From contig JACCIC010000014.1 in assembly GCA_018907035.1 (NCBI GenBank), positions 3,266,001 to 3,330,000 on the forward strand: a stretch of DNA of 64,000 nt, written 5' to 3'. Under the pieces are notes generated by a model that was not told where the DNA came from, did not search any database, and saw only the letters and a program-made list of their open reading frames with translations. Positions 1-11,060 of this stretch are shown piece by piece (position 1 is the first letter of the stretch; every line of letters starts with the position of its first letter). The position numbers and the translations under genes are program-made. This DNA comes from Sycobia sp. Sy_11. Lineage: Eukaryota > Arthropoda > Insecta > Hymenoptera > Epichrysomallidae.

Positions 1-1937
1 ATATATGAATGTAAATGTACGCGTCTATTAGATAGGCATACGATAATTTTTTGCAACAAGCAAGAACAAATAATAAGAAAAAAAAAACAGAAAACAATAT
101 AGTAATAAAGTAAGTAATGGCAGTGTGAAGTAATATATGAAACAACAAAATATTAATTTACAGTTCATATATTATTAATTTCAATGGTACATATGTCTCT
201 ATGTTTGCTGGTATTACAAGAGCAACAAATGTCCAAGTACGTTACTTTAAACATGATCATATTTTCACCATAATTTTGTACATACTAAATTAATTTTAAT
301 TCCTTGTTTAATGCATAATTTGAACGGGGAAAAAAGTATTTCACAAATACCACGTGATGCGTTATTTCAATGATTTTATCAATGAATAAATTATTTAATA
401 GCAATACATTAGAAATTCGGCTGAAGATATAAATAAATCAAATTTATGACAATTCAACGTGATCGTCTACACGTCAGTATTTCTTGCCTGTGGCAAAACA
501 TGTCTCGTTTTCGAATCTCTTTATGCGATATTTTTCTCTATTACTTAGCGCTGTTAAGTAGAAAAAGCGATCTAGGTAAATGTTTGAATACAGTGGAACG
601 AGTCCGATTAAATTAAGGCGAATATAAAATAAATATTACATTTAAATTCAAAGCGCTCACGGCCTGAATTTTTCTTATATAAGAGATTTGAAAAGAGAAA
701 ATAAATTGTTAATGAATTTTTATCTCAATTACTAAATTACACTTATCTGTTAATTGGTTTCCATTCATATAATATTAAAAATTTACGCACTGCATTTTCG
801 CAAAATTTTAAATTATTAAAAAGTAATTTTGAAATGACTAACAGTTTCAGTTAGATAACATTTTTCCACTAAAATATCATTTGTATAAAACAAATCTTTG
901 TACGATACTTTTTTTACACACTTTTATCATAATGAATACCCTTCGTACCTAAACGTGTAAGGATTCTAAAAAAAAAAAATTAAACTATTGTCGTTAACTT
1001 CCTATTTGTCGAAATCCATGACTTGCAGAAATGAAAAAAACAATGGATGACTGCCCGTAATATCGTTTGTATCTTCGATTCCACGAAGAGTATGAGAAAA
1101 AAGGTGGAAAGCGTAAAATAAAAAGAAGGGAAATTGTTTTTTTTTTTTTAATAAAAGCCGACGCGGTATAAATTGAGTGAAACGGGCAGGATTCGTTGGA
1201 TTCTGAAACTCAGAGAGACAGGGAATTGACTCGTCTCATCGACTCTACATTTTCGACGTTCATTTTCTACGTGTCAATCAATTTAACGAGAAACGCGAAA
1301 GGGAGATAAAGAGAGCGCAAACTGACAGAATGAATGAGAGATATGAAGAGAGTGGGCTTGCAGCTGGGAGAAAAGTCGAGCGAAAAAGTGAGGCAAGACG
1401 GTTTGCCAAGGAACGACTAATTATACTTTTTATTTTAACTTCAACAATAGTTATACAAATAATGATTTTTATCGATAGTAATAATATGTTCCTTTATTCG
1501 CTCTCACGAGATTATGATATATTAAGTGAATATATATATATAAATGAACAAACATTACTGTATATGTATATCACAAAGAAAGAAAGAGAACTCCTGGACG
1601 AAGCAATTATTTTGTACTTGTTTTGTAATCTTAATATATAAATATACATACAAATATAAATATATGTATAATTGTAAATGTACATGCAGACGGAACGACG
1701 ATACCGTCTTTAAGCTATGTCAAATTTTTTCCTTTATTTTTTCTTTTTATTCGCAATGAAGTTAATTGATCGCCACTTGACGATGTTATTTTCTTTCTGA
1801 GATGGTTTCTTCTTTTTTATTTTTATTAAATTTAGTATGACGATTATTACTTTTGTATAAATGTGATTAATAGTATGAATAGTGTAATAATTTTGTATGT
1901 TTAATGAACCAAAAATAAATAATATTGATGAAGAATC
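1..1937. other. gene-free AT-rich stretch
   Basis: No supported gene. Open frames here (for example 1330-1641 and 1544-1759, plus) are short, low-complexity at their ends and match no family I know. Positions 1140-1400 are less AT-rich than the surroundings and could belong to a transcript, but no splice pattern supports this. A minus-strand polyadenylation-like hexamer (TTTATT on plus) lies near 1821, about 115 bases past the stop of the candidate exon at 1938-2006. Confidence 0.5.
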
Positions 1938-2006
1938 TTATTCCTTATTTAGCGGCACTGCCGCAGTCTCTGTTTCGTGTGTTATTTCTTCGCTCCTAGA
2001 TCGAAC
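1938..2006 (-). CDS. candidate terminal coding exon, minus strand
   Basis: On the minus strand a good acceptor (TGTGTTTCAG) is followed in phase 0 by 22 codons ending in TAA. The peptide is hydrophilic and acidic, with core SEEITHETETAAVPLNKE. This looks like the cytoplasmic tail of a larger protein, and a polyadenylation-like hexamer follows on the minus strand. The nearest upstream minus-strand gene is the patched-domain gene ending at 3435. Its apparent last exon ends in an implausible poly-phenylalanine run, so this exon may be its true C-terminus. I could not find a convincing donor in matching phase in that exon, so the link is inference. It may instead belong to another gene, or be chance. 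Confidence 0.45.
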   Translation of the reverse strand, partial: VRSRSEEITHETETAAVPLNKE

Positions 2007-3186
2007 CTGAAACACAGAGCAATAAAATTTTATTCTTTACTCGATCACTCGATCTTTATTAATAAAATATATAATTAATTTATAAAACTCATAATTAAGA
2101 AACGTTTTCAGCGACAATTTATGTTTTAGAATTAAATCATAAAGTAATTATTGACTAATCGACTTGTTAACAATTAATTACTCATCAGTATTTGCATTTA
2201 AACTGTCATCATAACGTAATTATGCGATTTACGCAACAAACGCGAGAATAGCCACATTTATACGTACTTTTATAAATGAGAAATTACAATGTAATTATAC
2301 TTGCAACTTGTTTTGCATAGAAATAGAAAATATTACTTTTCTGCATCCGCCATAAGGAAGTTTAGTATAAAAAAAAATATACTGTCTATAAGGCTCAGAT
2401 ATAAGATACTTTTAGTAGTTTTAAGTTATCAAAAGAATCAACGTATCTTACAAAGAGATCGAAAAAATTCCGTTCTTTTATAAATATTTTATGCCGATCC
2501 TCTATACGCAAAATTACGCACCTAGTATCCAAAATAAATGACGAAACTATATTCAGTTCTAAAACTACTGTATTTAGAATTATAAAAAAAAAAAGAAAAT
2601 ATATTACGGAGAATTTTTTAAAATTAACTATACGAAAATTGCAACGATAAAAATATAATTATCGTACTATTTACATAAGAGAAGAGCATATCAAAAATAA
2701 GAAATAATTAGAAACAATTTGAAAGAAACGGTATACATTTATAAAAATAAAACTCGGGAATATTTTTTTCGTGCCCATTCATTATTATGTTTTACTGCAG
2801 CATTTCGAATCCGATAATTCATTACGAAACCGACGCGATACTGTATATTAAATGGTTTTAATTTTAAAATTCATTTACTTGTTAGGACCACAGTTGTGGA
2901 ATGAGTGGGATGGTCTAGTAATTTGAATTAACAGCCACTTTTAAATTTATATTTTAATTTATATAATTTTATCTTGATGAAGGGACTGAGAGTAGAAAAG
3001 AGCCCAAAACGTCGGCAAAAATTGAGATTAAAAATTGTAGCTTTTTTTTAAACTACTTATTGTGGACAACAGAACCGTTCCACTCATTCTAGATATTTAT
3101 TGAAAATCTACTTTTTAAAAACTTTTTTTTACAAAATCATGAAAATCTGCTTATCTTATTATTATATTTGAATCGTGGCTTCTTCT
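2007..3186. other. AT-rich spacer with a retroelement-like motif
   Basis: I see no coding exon. The only structured content is the hammerhead-like motif flanked by short inverted repeats at 2898-3090, described separately. The rest is A/T-rich, with short homopolymer runs. Confidence 0.4.
2897..3090 (+). repeat. retroelement fragment with degenerate hammerhead-like motif
   Basis: The segment is bounded by a short inverted repeat: GGAATGAGTGG near 2897 and CCACTCATTC near 3078. Inside, at about 2972-3015, are TTGATGAAGGG, then a G/A-rich loop, then CCCAAAACGTCGG. This order (CUGAUGA-like core, GGG/CCC stem, GAAAC-like, GUC) resembles the type I hammerhead motifs of Penelope-like elements and retrozymes. 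Here the core has an extra T and GAAAC reads AAAAC, so it is probably inactive. Assignment rests on motif order only. Confidence 0.35.
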
Positions 3187-3411
3187 ACTGGCGGATACAG
3201 GAGTAGTCCATAGAGAAGTAGACATGCCGAATAGCAATTTGTAAATAATAATTTATAAAGCTTCTATAAATGCACTATAAAGCATAAAAAGACCATTTGA
3301 ACTTTTTAACATAATTACAGCTATAATTTTATAATATAATATTTGATAAATTGCATGCTTAATAAGCATAGTTATGGGGTCGCCTCACTGGCCCCCCTGA
3401 ATCCGCCACTG
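3187..3411. mobile_element. hAT-type MITE, about 225 bp
   Basis: The terminal inverted repeats are ACTGGCGGATACAGG at the left and, read inward from the right end on the minus strand, CAGTGGCGGATTCAGG. The flanks show an 8-bp target duplication with one mismatch (CTTCTTCT at 3179-3186, CTTCCTCT at 3412-3419). Eight-base duplications and CAGTGGCGG-type ends are typical of non-autonomous hAT elements. There is no transposase inside; the interior is AT-rich. It sits just downstream of the patched-domain gene's apparent stop. Confidence 0.7.
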
Positions 3412-3434
3412 CTTCCTCTTAAGATCAACCCAGT

Positions 3435-6400
3435 TCAGGTACCAGAGTAAAAACAAAAACAAACAAAAAAAAAAAAAAACAAAAAAGAAGCGCTGTTCAC
3501 ATTTTTACAAACAAACAAAAAAACAAGTATAATCATGGCGTCGCTCGCCTTTTTAAAATTGGACCGCAGACTGCGCGGTCCTATTGTGCTAAGTACGACG
3601 GGCAGCAGCAGCAGCCCGTGCCAGAGCCCGAACACGATGACGAGCAAGAAGATCTTGAAGAAGGCACTGAAGACGTAGGCGCGCGAGAACGAGAGCAGCG
3701 ACAGGGCGAGCAGGGTCGAGCCCGCGCCGAACAGCACGGCCGCGCCTATGTGCCTCATCGCCTTCAGGGTCCTGATGCTGCGATCGGCGCGCCTGCCCCT
3801 CGCGCCCGGCTCCTCGCCGCTGTTCAGGAAGGCGTGGGCCACGTGCGCCGCGTAATCCACGCTGAGGCCGACGGCCAATTCTAATCCTGTGCCGCGCGCG
3901 GCGACGGGAGCGAGGTGAGAATTATCGACAAGAAGGTGAAAATTGAGAAATCTAACGCGGTCGTGGTTAAAATGTAATTGTCGCCCCGCTGAGGCTCAAG
4001 GGAGGGACTTACCTATACAAGATACTATGTCAATGGTAAGGCCCCAATAATACATAAAACCGCAGACGTCGAGCAGCGTTAACAGTACGCATAGTAAGAT
4101 CCAGAGGCAGGTCTGCGGCTCGGCAATTAAAAAAGCAGTCATGCCCATCACGCAGATCAGGGCTAAAATGAGATTCCTCAAGACTTCCTGGGATATCACC
4201 TTGTCCGTCACCCAGGTGGCGAACATCTCGCTCCATACGGTGACGAAGCCGCTGAGGCTCGCGTCGGCGGTGATTTTCTTCGCGCCGTCCATGCCCGGTA
4301 TCCATTCGTACGGTGACGAGAATTTCGCGAATCTAAAGTCGATACTGGCAGTGGCTATCCGTGGCGCCGACACGCCGCACGCTAAATCGCCGACGAAACG
4401 AAAATTTCTTTGGTACTTGCCGCCTATTCGGCTGAATAAGAATTTCGACAGGTAGTACGAAAATTCGCTATTCGATAAAGTATCGTTCTCTGCGTCTGGA
4501 AGTAAATTTACGCCAATTAATCGTAACGTCTTATCAATGCATTTGTCAATAGTAGAAAAATTCCGTAATACTAGAATAGCTTGGTAATAATTTTAATTAA
4601 ATTTTAATTACGTAAATTAATAAATATTCTACCTATGTTGAAATTCGCGTCGAGAAAATTAATGTAATCTACGGGCCAATTATTTACATTCTCTATAAAT
4701 GACGCTGCTTCAAGGGATCGACTAAGGTTCAATACTTTTGGAAATTCTTCTACAAAATCTATATCACTCATAAATACAGTAGCTTCAAATCCTACTTTGG
4801 GAAATTCGTGCTCCTTTACTATGATAAATTGACTTAGATATGATTCACTTGGCAAGAACCAAACCGGATCGAACCACTGCTCCAGACGACTCGATCCAAT
4901 ACCTCCAAATACCGCAAATGCAACAGTAATTGCTAAAACTCCTAATTTACCAGGAAGTGTTAAAACTACTTTTGTGTACAAAGTGTCAATTAAGCTACAT
5001 GAAATACTTTGCTTAGCGTCTATTACTCGAGGTGTGTAGTTCTCGTGCACTATGCACGGCAATACGCCATTTCTTTTATTTTCTACGCGCTCACAATCTA
5101 ATGTGAAAAAAGCAACAAAGAAAGTAACTTGTAAAATAAATGTAACAAACACTCCTACAGCTGCATATATACAAAATGAGTGCAGCGACGGTAAAATCTG
5201 AAATTTTTTTAATGTTATAATTATCTCAACTGTTTAATAGAATCTCTTTAATATATTACAGTATGTAAACATCTTACCGTTGAAGCACCAATAATAAATG
5301 CAACAACATCAGTAAGTGAAGTAACTGAAATCGCTGCACCGGCATGACTTACAGCTAAAGCCACTCTCTCGGGCAATGGTTTTATACGATTTTTTTCATA
5401 AGACATAACTTCTTCCCACGAAGCCATCATAACAAACGTATCATCGACTCCCAGACCCATTAACATGAAAGGCAGTGATGTATGGACCGGACCATAGGGA
5501 ACACCAAAGATTGAGCAGAGTCCTATGGCAACGGCAAAAGCTCCTCCAATACAGAATAAAGCAACACTAGTTAACCAAAACTGAAAAATAAAATGATTAC
5601 ATGTAGATTACTTCTAGAAAATAATATTAAAATATAATAATAATAATATATTACTCACACGCCATTCAACCCAATTAAATTTAGAAAGTATAACTTGTAC
5701 ATATACTGACATTATTATAATTCCAGCAATAAGTTTATCAATATCGTGAAAAATACTGGCTTGGCTGATATCACCAAAACTTCTTCCAGCTTCATAATAA
5801 ATTGAATAAGTGTTATTATCTACTTTTCTCTGCTTCAGATCTTTAGATATGTTTTCAAGCTCTTTAAGAAAAACACCTTCCCAATCAAAAACTTCTTTTG
5901 TGGACTGCTCGAAATTATTAAAAATAATTTTAAAAAAATTTGTACATTATAGGAGATAAAATAATACATTTAGATATCAAATCCTTATTATTTCTAGTTA
6001 CTAATGTTTTAATATACAAAATTTTAATCTGCAAATAATATAAATATATCTATTATTTTTTAAAAGTTGATTACTTATTTTTAATAAAATATAAGTGTTT
6101 CGTTCTTACCTTACCCAGTCAGCAGTACCAGCATCGTTACCCATTTCATCCATATTAACTCTTGTAAAATTAATATGAACAGTCCATTGTGTTTTCACTA
6201 CTTTTGCACTAATAATCCTGTTGTTATCATCTCTAGTAATTCCACCTAATAATTCACTAAAATTCATTGGATGCCCTAAAGTTGGACTAACATGCACAGA
6301 ATTAAATCTTTCTATAATCTGTTCTTTTGTTTGTAATTTAATTAAAGTTGAATTAAACTCCCAAATATCCATAATACTGAATAGTAAGCAACCATTTGGT

Positions 6401-7133
6401 AAGCTATTTAAAACAGCGCAATACATTATAGTTGGTATATTTACTCCTGGATCATACCCTACTTTTTTTGCAGTTACTGAATCCTTGTCAGAAAGAAAAT
6501 TATCATTGGTTTGTCTTTTTTTACGTTCAGTACTAGCAATTCCAGTAATAATAGGAACTCTGAAATAATAACACAATAGTGAAAATTTAATAAAATTATA
6601 CATTTAAATAAGAATTTTATACTTTAAACATATATCGTTCCATGTAGTCTTTGGTATACTATTTGTTTGAGCATTAAATATTACTTTAGTAATTTCATTT
6701 AATTGCACAAGAGCTTGAGGTTCGAGTACGTCGTCTGCAGAAAATATGATGGTTTCGATTCTCTGCCCTTCTTTGAAAGTTGAAGTCAACCATTCTGTAT
6801 CTCGAACAAAATCTGAATCTGGTGGCACCCATAATTTTAAAGGATTTTTTTCTTGTCTAAACCGTAATAAACCAGCTAGACAAACAATAACCAATACTGA
6901 GCAGCACATCATCCATCGTTTTGGTTTTTGAGCTATTTGAAATCCAAGACTTGAATAAATAGTTATTTCTGATCAATAAGAGTCAAGTATCATAGATAAA
7001 AATTATAAATATTTATATTACAATTTATTACTTACTTGTAAAAGAATCGCTGAACTAATTGAGATATTAGTTGTGGAATACGATATAATGTCTCATGTAG
7101 AGACCTCCTATGAGATTTTTCTTCAATTTCCAT
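3435..7133 (-). CDS. patched domain-containing (PTCHD/Ptr-like) membrane protein
   Basis: This is a multi-pass protein of the patched/Dispatched/NPC1 branch of the RND permeases, which handle sterols or lipids at membranes. Eight exons join in frame: 7133-7036, 6949-6623, 6559-6115, 5904-5659, 5580-5278, 5197-4633, 4570-4013 and 3886-3435, giving about 997 aa. A first membrane segment lies near residues 46-62. The large first luminal loop follows. A sterol-sensing-like block spans exons 4-5 and carries GLGVDD (Asp418-Asp419), the family's TM4 acidic motif. The second half repeats the fold, with GLSVDYAAHVAH (Asp858) in TM10. The exon 4 acceptor is slightly uncertain. The last exon ends in a phenylalanine-rich run encoded by T tracts, which looks like intron read-through, so the true C-terminus may be the exon at 1938-2006. 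Exons 7-8 are strikingly GC- and CpG-rich; exons 1-5 are CpG-poor. Vertebrate PTCHD proteins are of similar length. The exact orthologue (Ptr, PTCHD3-like) is not resolved. Confidence 0.9.
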
Positions 7134-9204
7134 GAATTTAAATGTATAATAAATTTTTTTATAAACTTAAAATGTTCCTACAAATAAATAAATAAGTCCT
7201 GTGAATTGATATCAAAAGAAATTATTTATTTAATTTTTTTTCTGATTTTAATAAATTTTTAAATTATATTTTAATAACTAAAAATCATTTTAAATTTATA
7301 TTTTAAGGTTAAAAAATTATTATTTAACCTTTACTAGTATATGTAGTACAAGCTTGAATCATGCCATAGCATTTATGAGTAAAGTATAAAGACAAAAGGG
7401 TCAATCGACATTTCAATCTTGAAAAGTTGATAAGATAATTGCAGCGTACTGTAGGAACAATAGGCAGTACATGAACTGCAATACAAAAATTGATCGCATC
7501 TTTAAATGTACACTTCACTTGCGCTTGCAATACACTGATGTTAATATATTACAATTGTCTGAATGAATGGAAATAATGCATTATAAATAAATTAGTGAAC
7601 GTTTTAATTCGTTTTGTTATTAAAACAAGCTATATAATTTTAAAAATGTCAACGAAGATGTCAAGTCTTGATATCGAATAAGCGCGTCGACGTCTACAAC
7701 GCTGCGAGCTTGCAAGTCGCGCTAAGTCAATTTTGGAATGATAAGGATGCGGTTTTAGTTTTTATCATTATAGTAAAAGTATAGATACCCATATATGGAT
7801 CTTATTTATAATCATTTAGCATTTGGTGCCGTGGTAACATTATATATAGGTATTAAGGACTAAGGTAGAGGGCAGAGCCAGATTAAACAGCTGATGGTAC
7901 GCGCTAAAGCAATTCAGTTTTTAATTTTTTATATATCATTGTTATTAATTAGTTACGTATATAAATATTTTACTCATTATATTAGATTATATTATATGGA
8001 AATTGGAATTGGAAGCTTATGGGTCATGGTTGTCTGGGAATTACAATATTACGACCGAAGCAATTTCATTGTGACAATATAAAAGTAAATGTCAATAATC
8101 TTCTAAATTCAATAATATATAGTTATTTAATTGATAAATTGGTATCATCAGAAATAGCATATTCATATACCTATATATCAGCATTCATAATAAAAATTTG
8201 ATCGAGTGGATAAACTAATCGATCGATAAATATATATATATATAGAAACTTTACCGAAAAAATGATAAATATAACAATATGCGTGTTTGATTTTTTAATT
8301 GTTATAATCAGTTATAAAAATTATTCATAAATAAACTTATAATTATATATAACGATATTAATTATAAAAAAATAATATTAGGTGCAGCATTCGTTATAAA
8401 AGAACTTTGACATCAAACCATGCGCAACAGGGGTGTATAAAGTTTTACTGTATGCGCGCATCGCATACGATCGGATATAAATTTTGCGATTAATGAATAT
8501 TATTTGTTATATTTTAAATATAAAATTCGACAATTTTGAAACAGAAATCAAGAGCTTTGTAACATAATAAAATATCAAGAACTTGATGATGGGTTTTGAA
8601 TAGAACTCGCATTAAATAACTATATATACCTACTTTGGGTTCGGTTTGGAGTTGAAGTCGTATTTATACGATTTGGAGTTCTGAATTTGTGAAGCGGGTA
8701 GAGTAGATCAATATATAGTCAATACTTATGGGTGGGAGTAGTTCAGGGGCGCTGCATTCAATGGTGCAAGATACAGCCTACCCTCTAACGAGAAAATAAC
8801 GTTGTATAAGCCGTAAAAATTTATTTCAAAATTGTAGGAATTTACAAAAGATTGTTTTATATCTGTCTATAAACCTTTCAAATATAAAATAACTATAATA
8901 GAATAATAAATTACTAAATTTTTTAATAATTAATACTATTTATAATTAAAATTATATATTATTAAAAAATATAAGGTTTGTTTAGTAATGTAATAAGGTG
9001 GTTCCAGTATAATTGAAATTATTGGAAATTTATACGAATTTACAAGTTACAGTCATGTGTATATATATTATAACAAATATAGATTTTGGGGAAAAAATCA
9101 ATCTAAATTGTTGGTCCAATTGTTGAGGAAAAGCGTCTATTCTATGCGGTCAATATATTTTTAGATATAATCATTTCATACAAATATTTATTAACTGTTT
9201 TATA

Positions 9205-9545
9205 CAGAAGCTGAAAATCTGAATAAAGAAATTAAATTATATACTAATACTGCAAGTTTTAAGCTGTTGATTCCAGATATTACCTACGATACACCATCCC
9301 GATTAGTTAAAAAAAAAAATTTAGTTCATCTTAGAAATTAAATTATTTTCATCATTTAAGTTTAAACCTGTGACAGTTATGGACAATAAAAATAATATAG
9401 ATAATATAAGACTTGGGCGAAATCAAACGGAATTGGAAATTAATTAATAAAGTTGTTAAATATATATTTTAAAAAATAAGGACATTTATAATTCTTATAG
9501 CTTCTCTTTCACTCAGGAATCGCTCTGAAACAACCTTAATGTATA
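9205..9545 (+). repeat. dispersed repeat, copy A
   Basis: This stretch shares a series of ordered blocks with 58470-58825, in the same orientation: GACAGTTATGG plus AATAAAAAT, then ATCAAACGGAATTG, then TTCTTATAGC followed by TCTCTTT and a GGA-TCGC block. The copies differ at many positions and by small indels, so they are old. Neither has a coding frame. I do not recognise the family; a non-autonomous element or a relic of a longer transposon is likely. Confidence 0.6.
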
Positions 9546-10534
9546 ATCCGTAAATAATTGTCAGAATAAAATACAAAAATTAGATTGAATCAAATATGAT
9601 AATTATGACGATGATTTCTATAAGCTTAAAAAAACAATTTTAATATATAACTTGTATCACTATTGTAATATTCAAAGATTTTATATACGCCATTAGAGTT
9701 TTATTACAATCAATGATATATTGATAATTCATCGTTAAAATTTTAATCCTTTTATTTATTGCATAGTAATGTAAGAATTATTGAACCTATTAAAGCGATA
9801 ATGTGCGCGGAGGTTTCAATTTTATTGGTGTCAATAAATAAAATAAAATAATCTATACACGTTTGAAATTTATTGATAAGTTTCAAAATAATGTTATTAT
9901 TTTGGTGGCACCGTGTGTGCACAGACCTCGAGGGTCCAAACTGGTTAAAATCTCGTATGAGCTGACTTCGTGGGACTAACTCGTCGTGTACAGTTGAAGT
10001 ATTTGGATTTTTCTGTTATATTTCAAGAAGTTTATATACAGAAGAGAAAATAATAATGAACTGAAATATTTTTATGGTTTTTTTTTTGAAAAACTAATTT
10101 ATTTATAATAATTATTATCAACTATTTTTATAATAATTTAATAATTATCGCATAAAATTGAAACAAACGACGTTAACTATAGTCATTAAAATCTAAATAA
10201 ATCTTTTCATATGACCATCATCAATGTCGTTAAATAGATGGAACACAGCCGCGTGATGATATATATCATTGAAGTATAACATATAATCTGTATCGGTACA
10301 GCATATTTTTTATTTTCTTGAAAGCGTAAATGATTTTTATGATTGCCAATTGTACAGATTGGAATTATTAACAATAATCGACGCAGATATTTGAAGAAAA
10401 AAAAATATATATATATATATCTCGATTGATGAGAACCAACAATGTGCAGTTTAAAACTTTTATACATCCCTTAAATTGCTTTGATCAATGCATTCATTCA
10501 TCGACCAATCGATAATCTAAATTTTTGGAGCTGC

Positions 10535-10536
<2 letters not shown>

Positions 10537-10582
<46 letters not shown>
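10537..10582. repeat. (AT)n microsatellite
   Basis: Pure dinucleotide array of about 23 units, followed about 55 bases later by another array. Confidence 0.95.
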
Positions 10583-10584
<2 letters not shown>

Positions 10585-10634
10585 TTCTTTCTCCATATAA
10601 GCTTTTTAGCACTATAATTTTTGTCTTGCTCATT

Positions 10635-10636
<2 letters not shown>

Positions 10637-10699
<63 letters not shown>
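10637..10699. repeat. (AT)n microsatellite
   Basis: Pure dinucleotide array of about 31 units. It creates a spurious tyrosine/isoleucine open frame, which is not annotated. Confidence 0.95.
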
Positions 10700-10701
<2 letters not shown>

Positions 10702-10779
10702 TGAAAGTTGTAGCAATAATAGTTTCTGAAATCTCAATTTTCTCAATCAATGCCAGTCCAAAAGTAAAATTTCGCCAAA

Positions 10780-11060
10780 GTGGTAGGAGGCCGGCTCCTC
10801 GAAGACGAGGCCCGCGGGACTGTATAGCCTCGACCTTTGATCCAGACCTGGCCTCTACAGTTTAAATCATTTACGAGCCGCACAAGCGCGCGCGAGCTAA
10901 TGACCGCCACGGCCGTATATTGATGACCGCCAAGATAGTTGAATGAATGATATATAGGTACAGGGGCGCAATAACCGCGGGTGCACGCTCGGATCAGGAC
11001 TCCGCCGCCAGACGCATGCATCGGATGCACGATAATGCAACGAGATTCGCTGCTGGAATT
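10780..11060. promoter_or_regulatory. GC/CpG-rich island in an AT-rich desert
   Basis: About 280 bases with much higher GC and CpG content than either side, directly next to the (AT)n arrays. It contains a hairpin CCTCG-AAGA-CGAGG (about 10797-10810), a CGCGCGCG run, and TGACCGCCA twice, about 25 bases apart (10900-10933). There is no convincing coding frame on either strand. It could be a distal regulatory element, an unmethylated CpG island or an old insertion. The regulatory reading is inference. Confidence 0.3.

Noticed and set aside
1330..1641. 103-codon frame with a charged N-terminus and hydrophobic stretch
   Set aside because: No family resemblance, ends in low-complexity AT sequence, no splice context.
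10626..10865. 79-codon frame beginning with isoleucine/tyrosine repeats
   Set aside because: Created by the (AT)n array running into the GC island; no splice or domain support.
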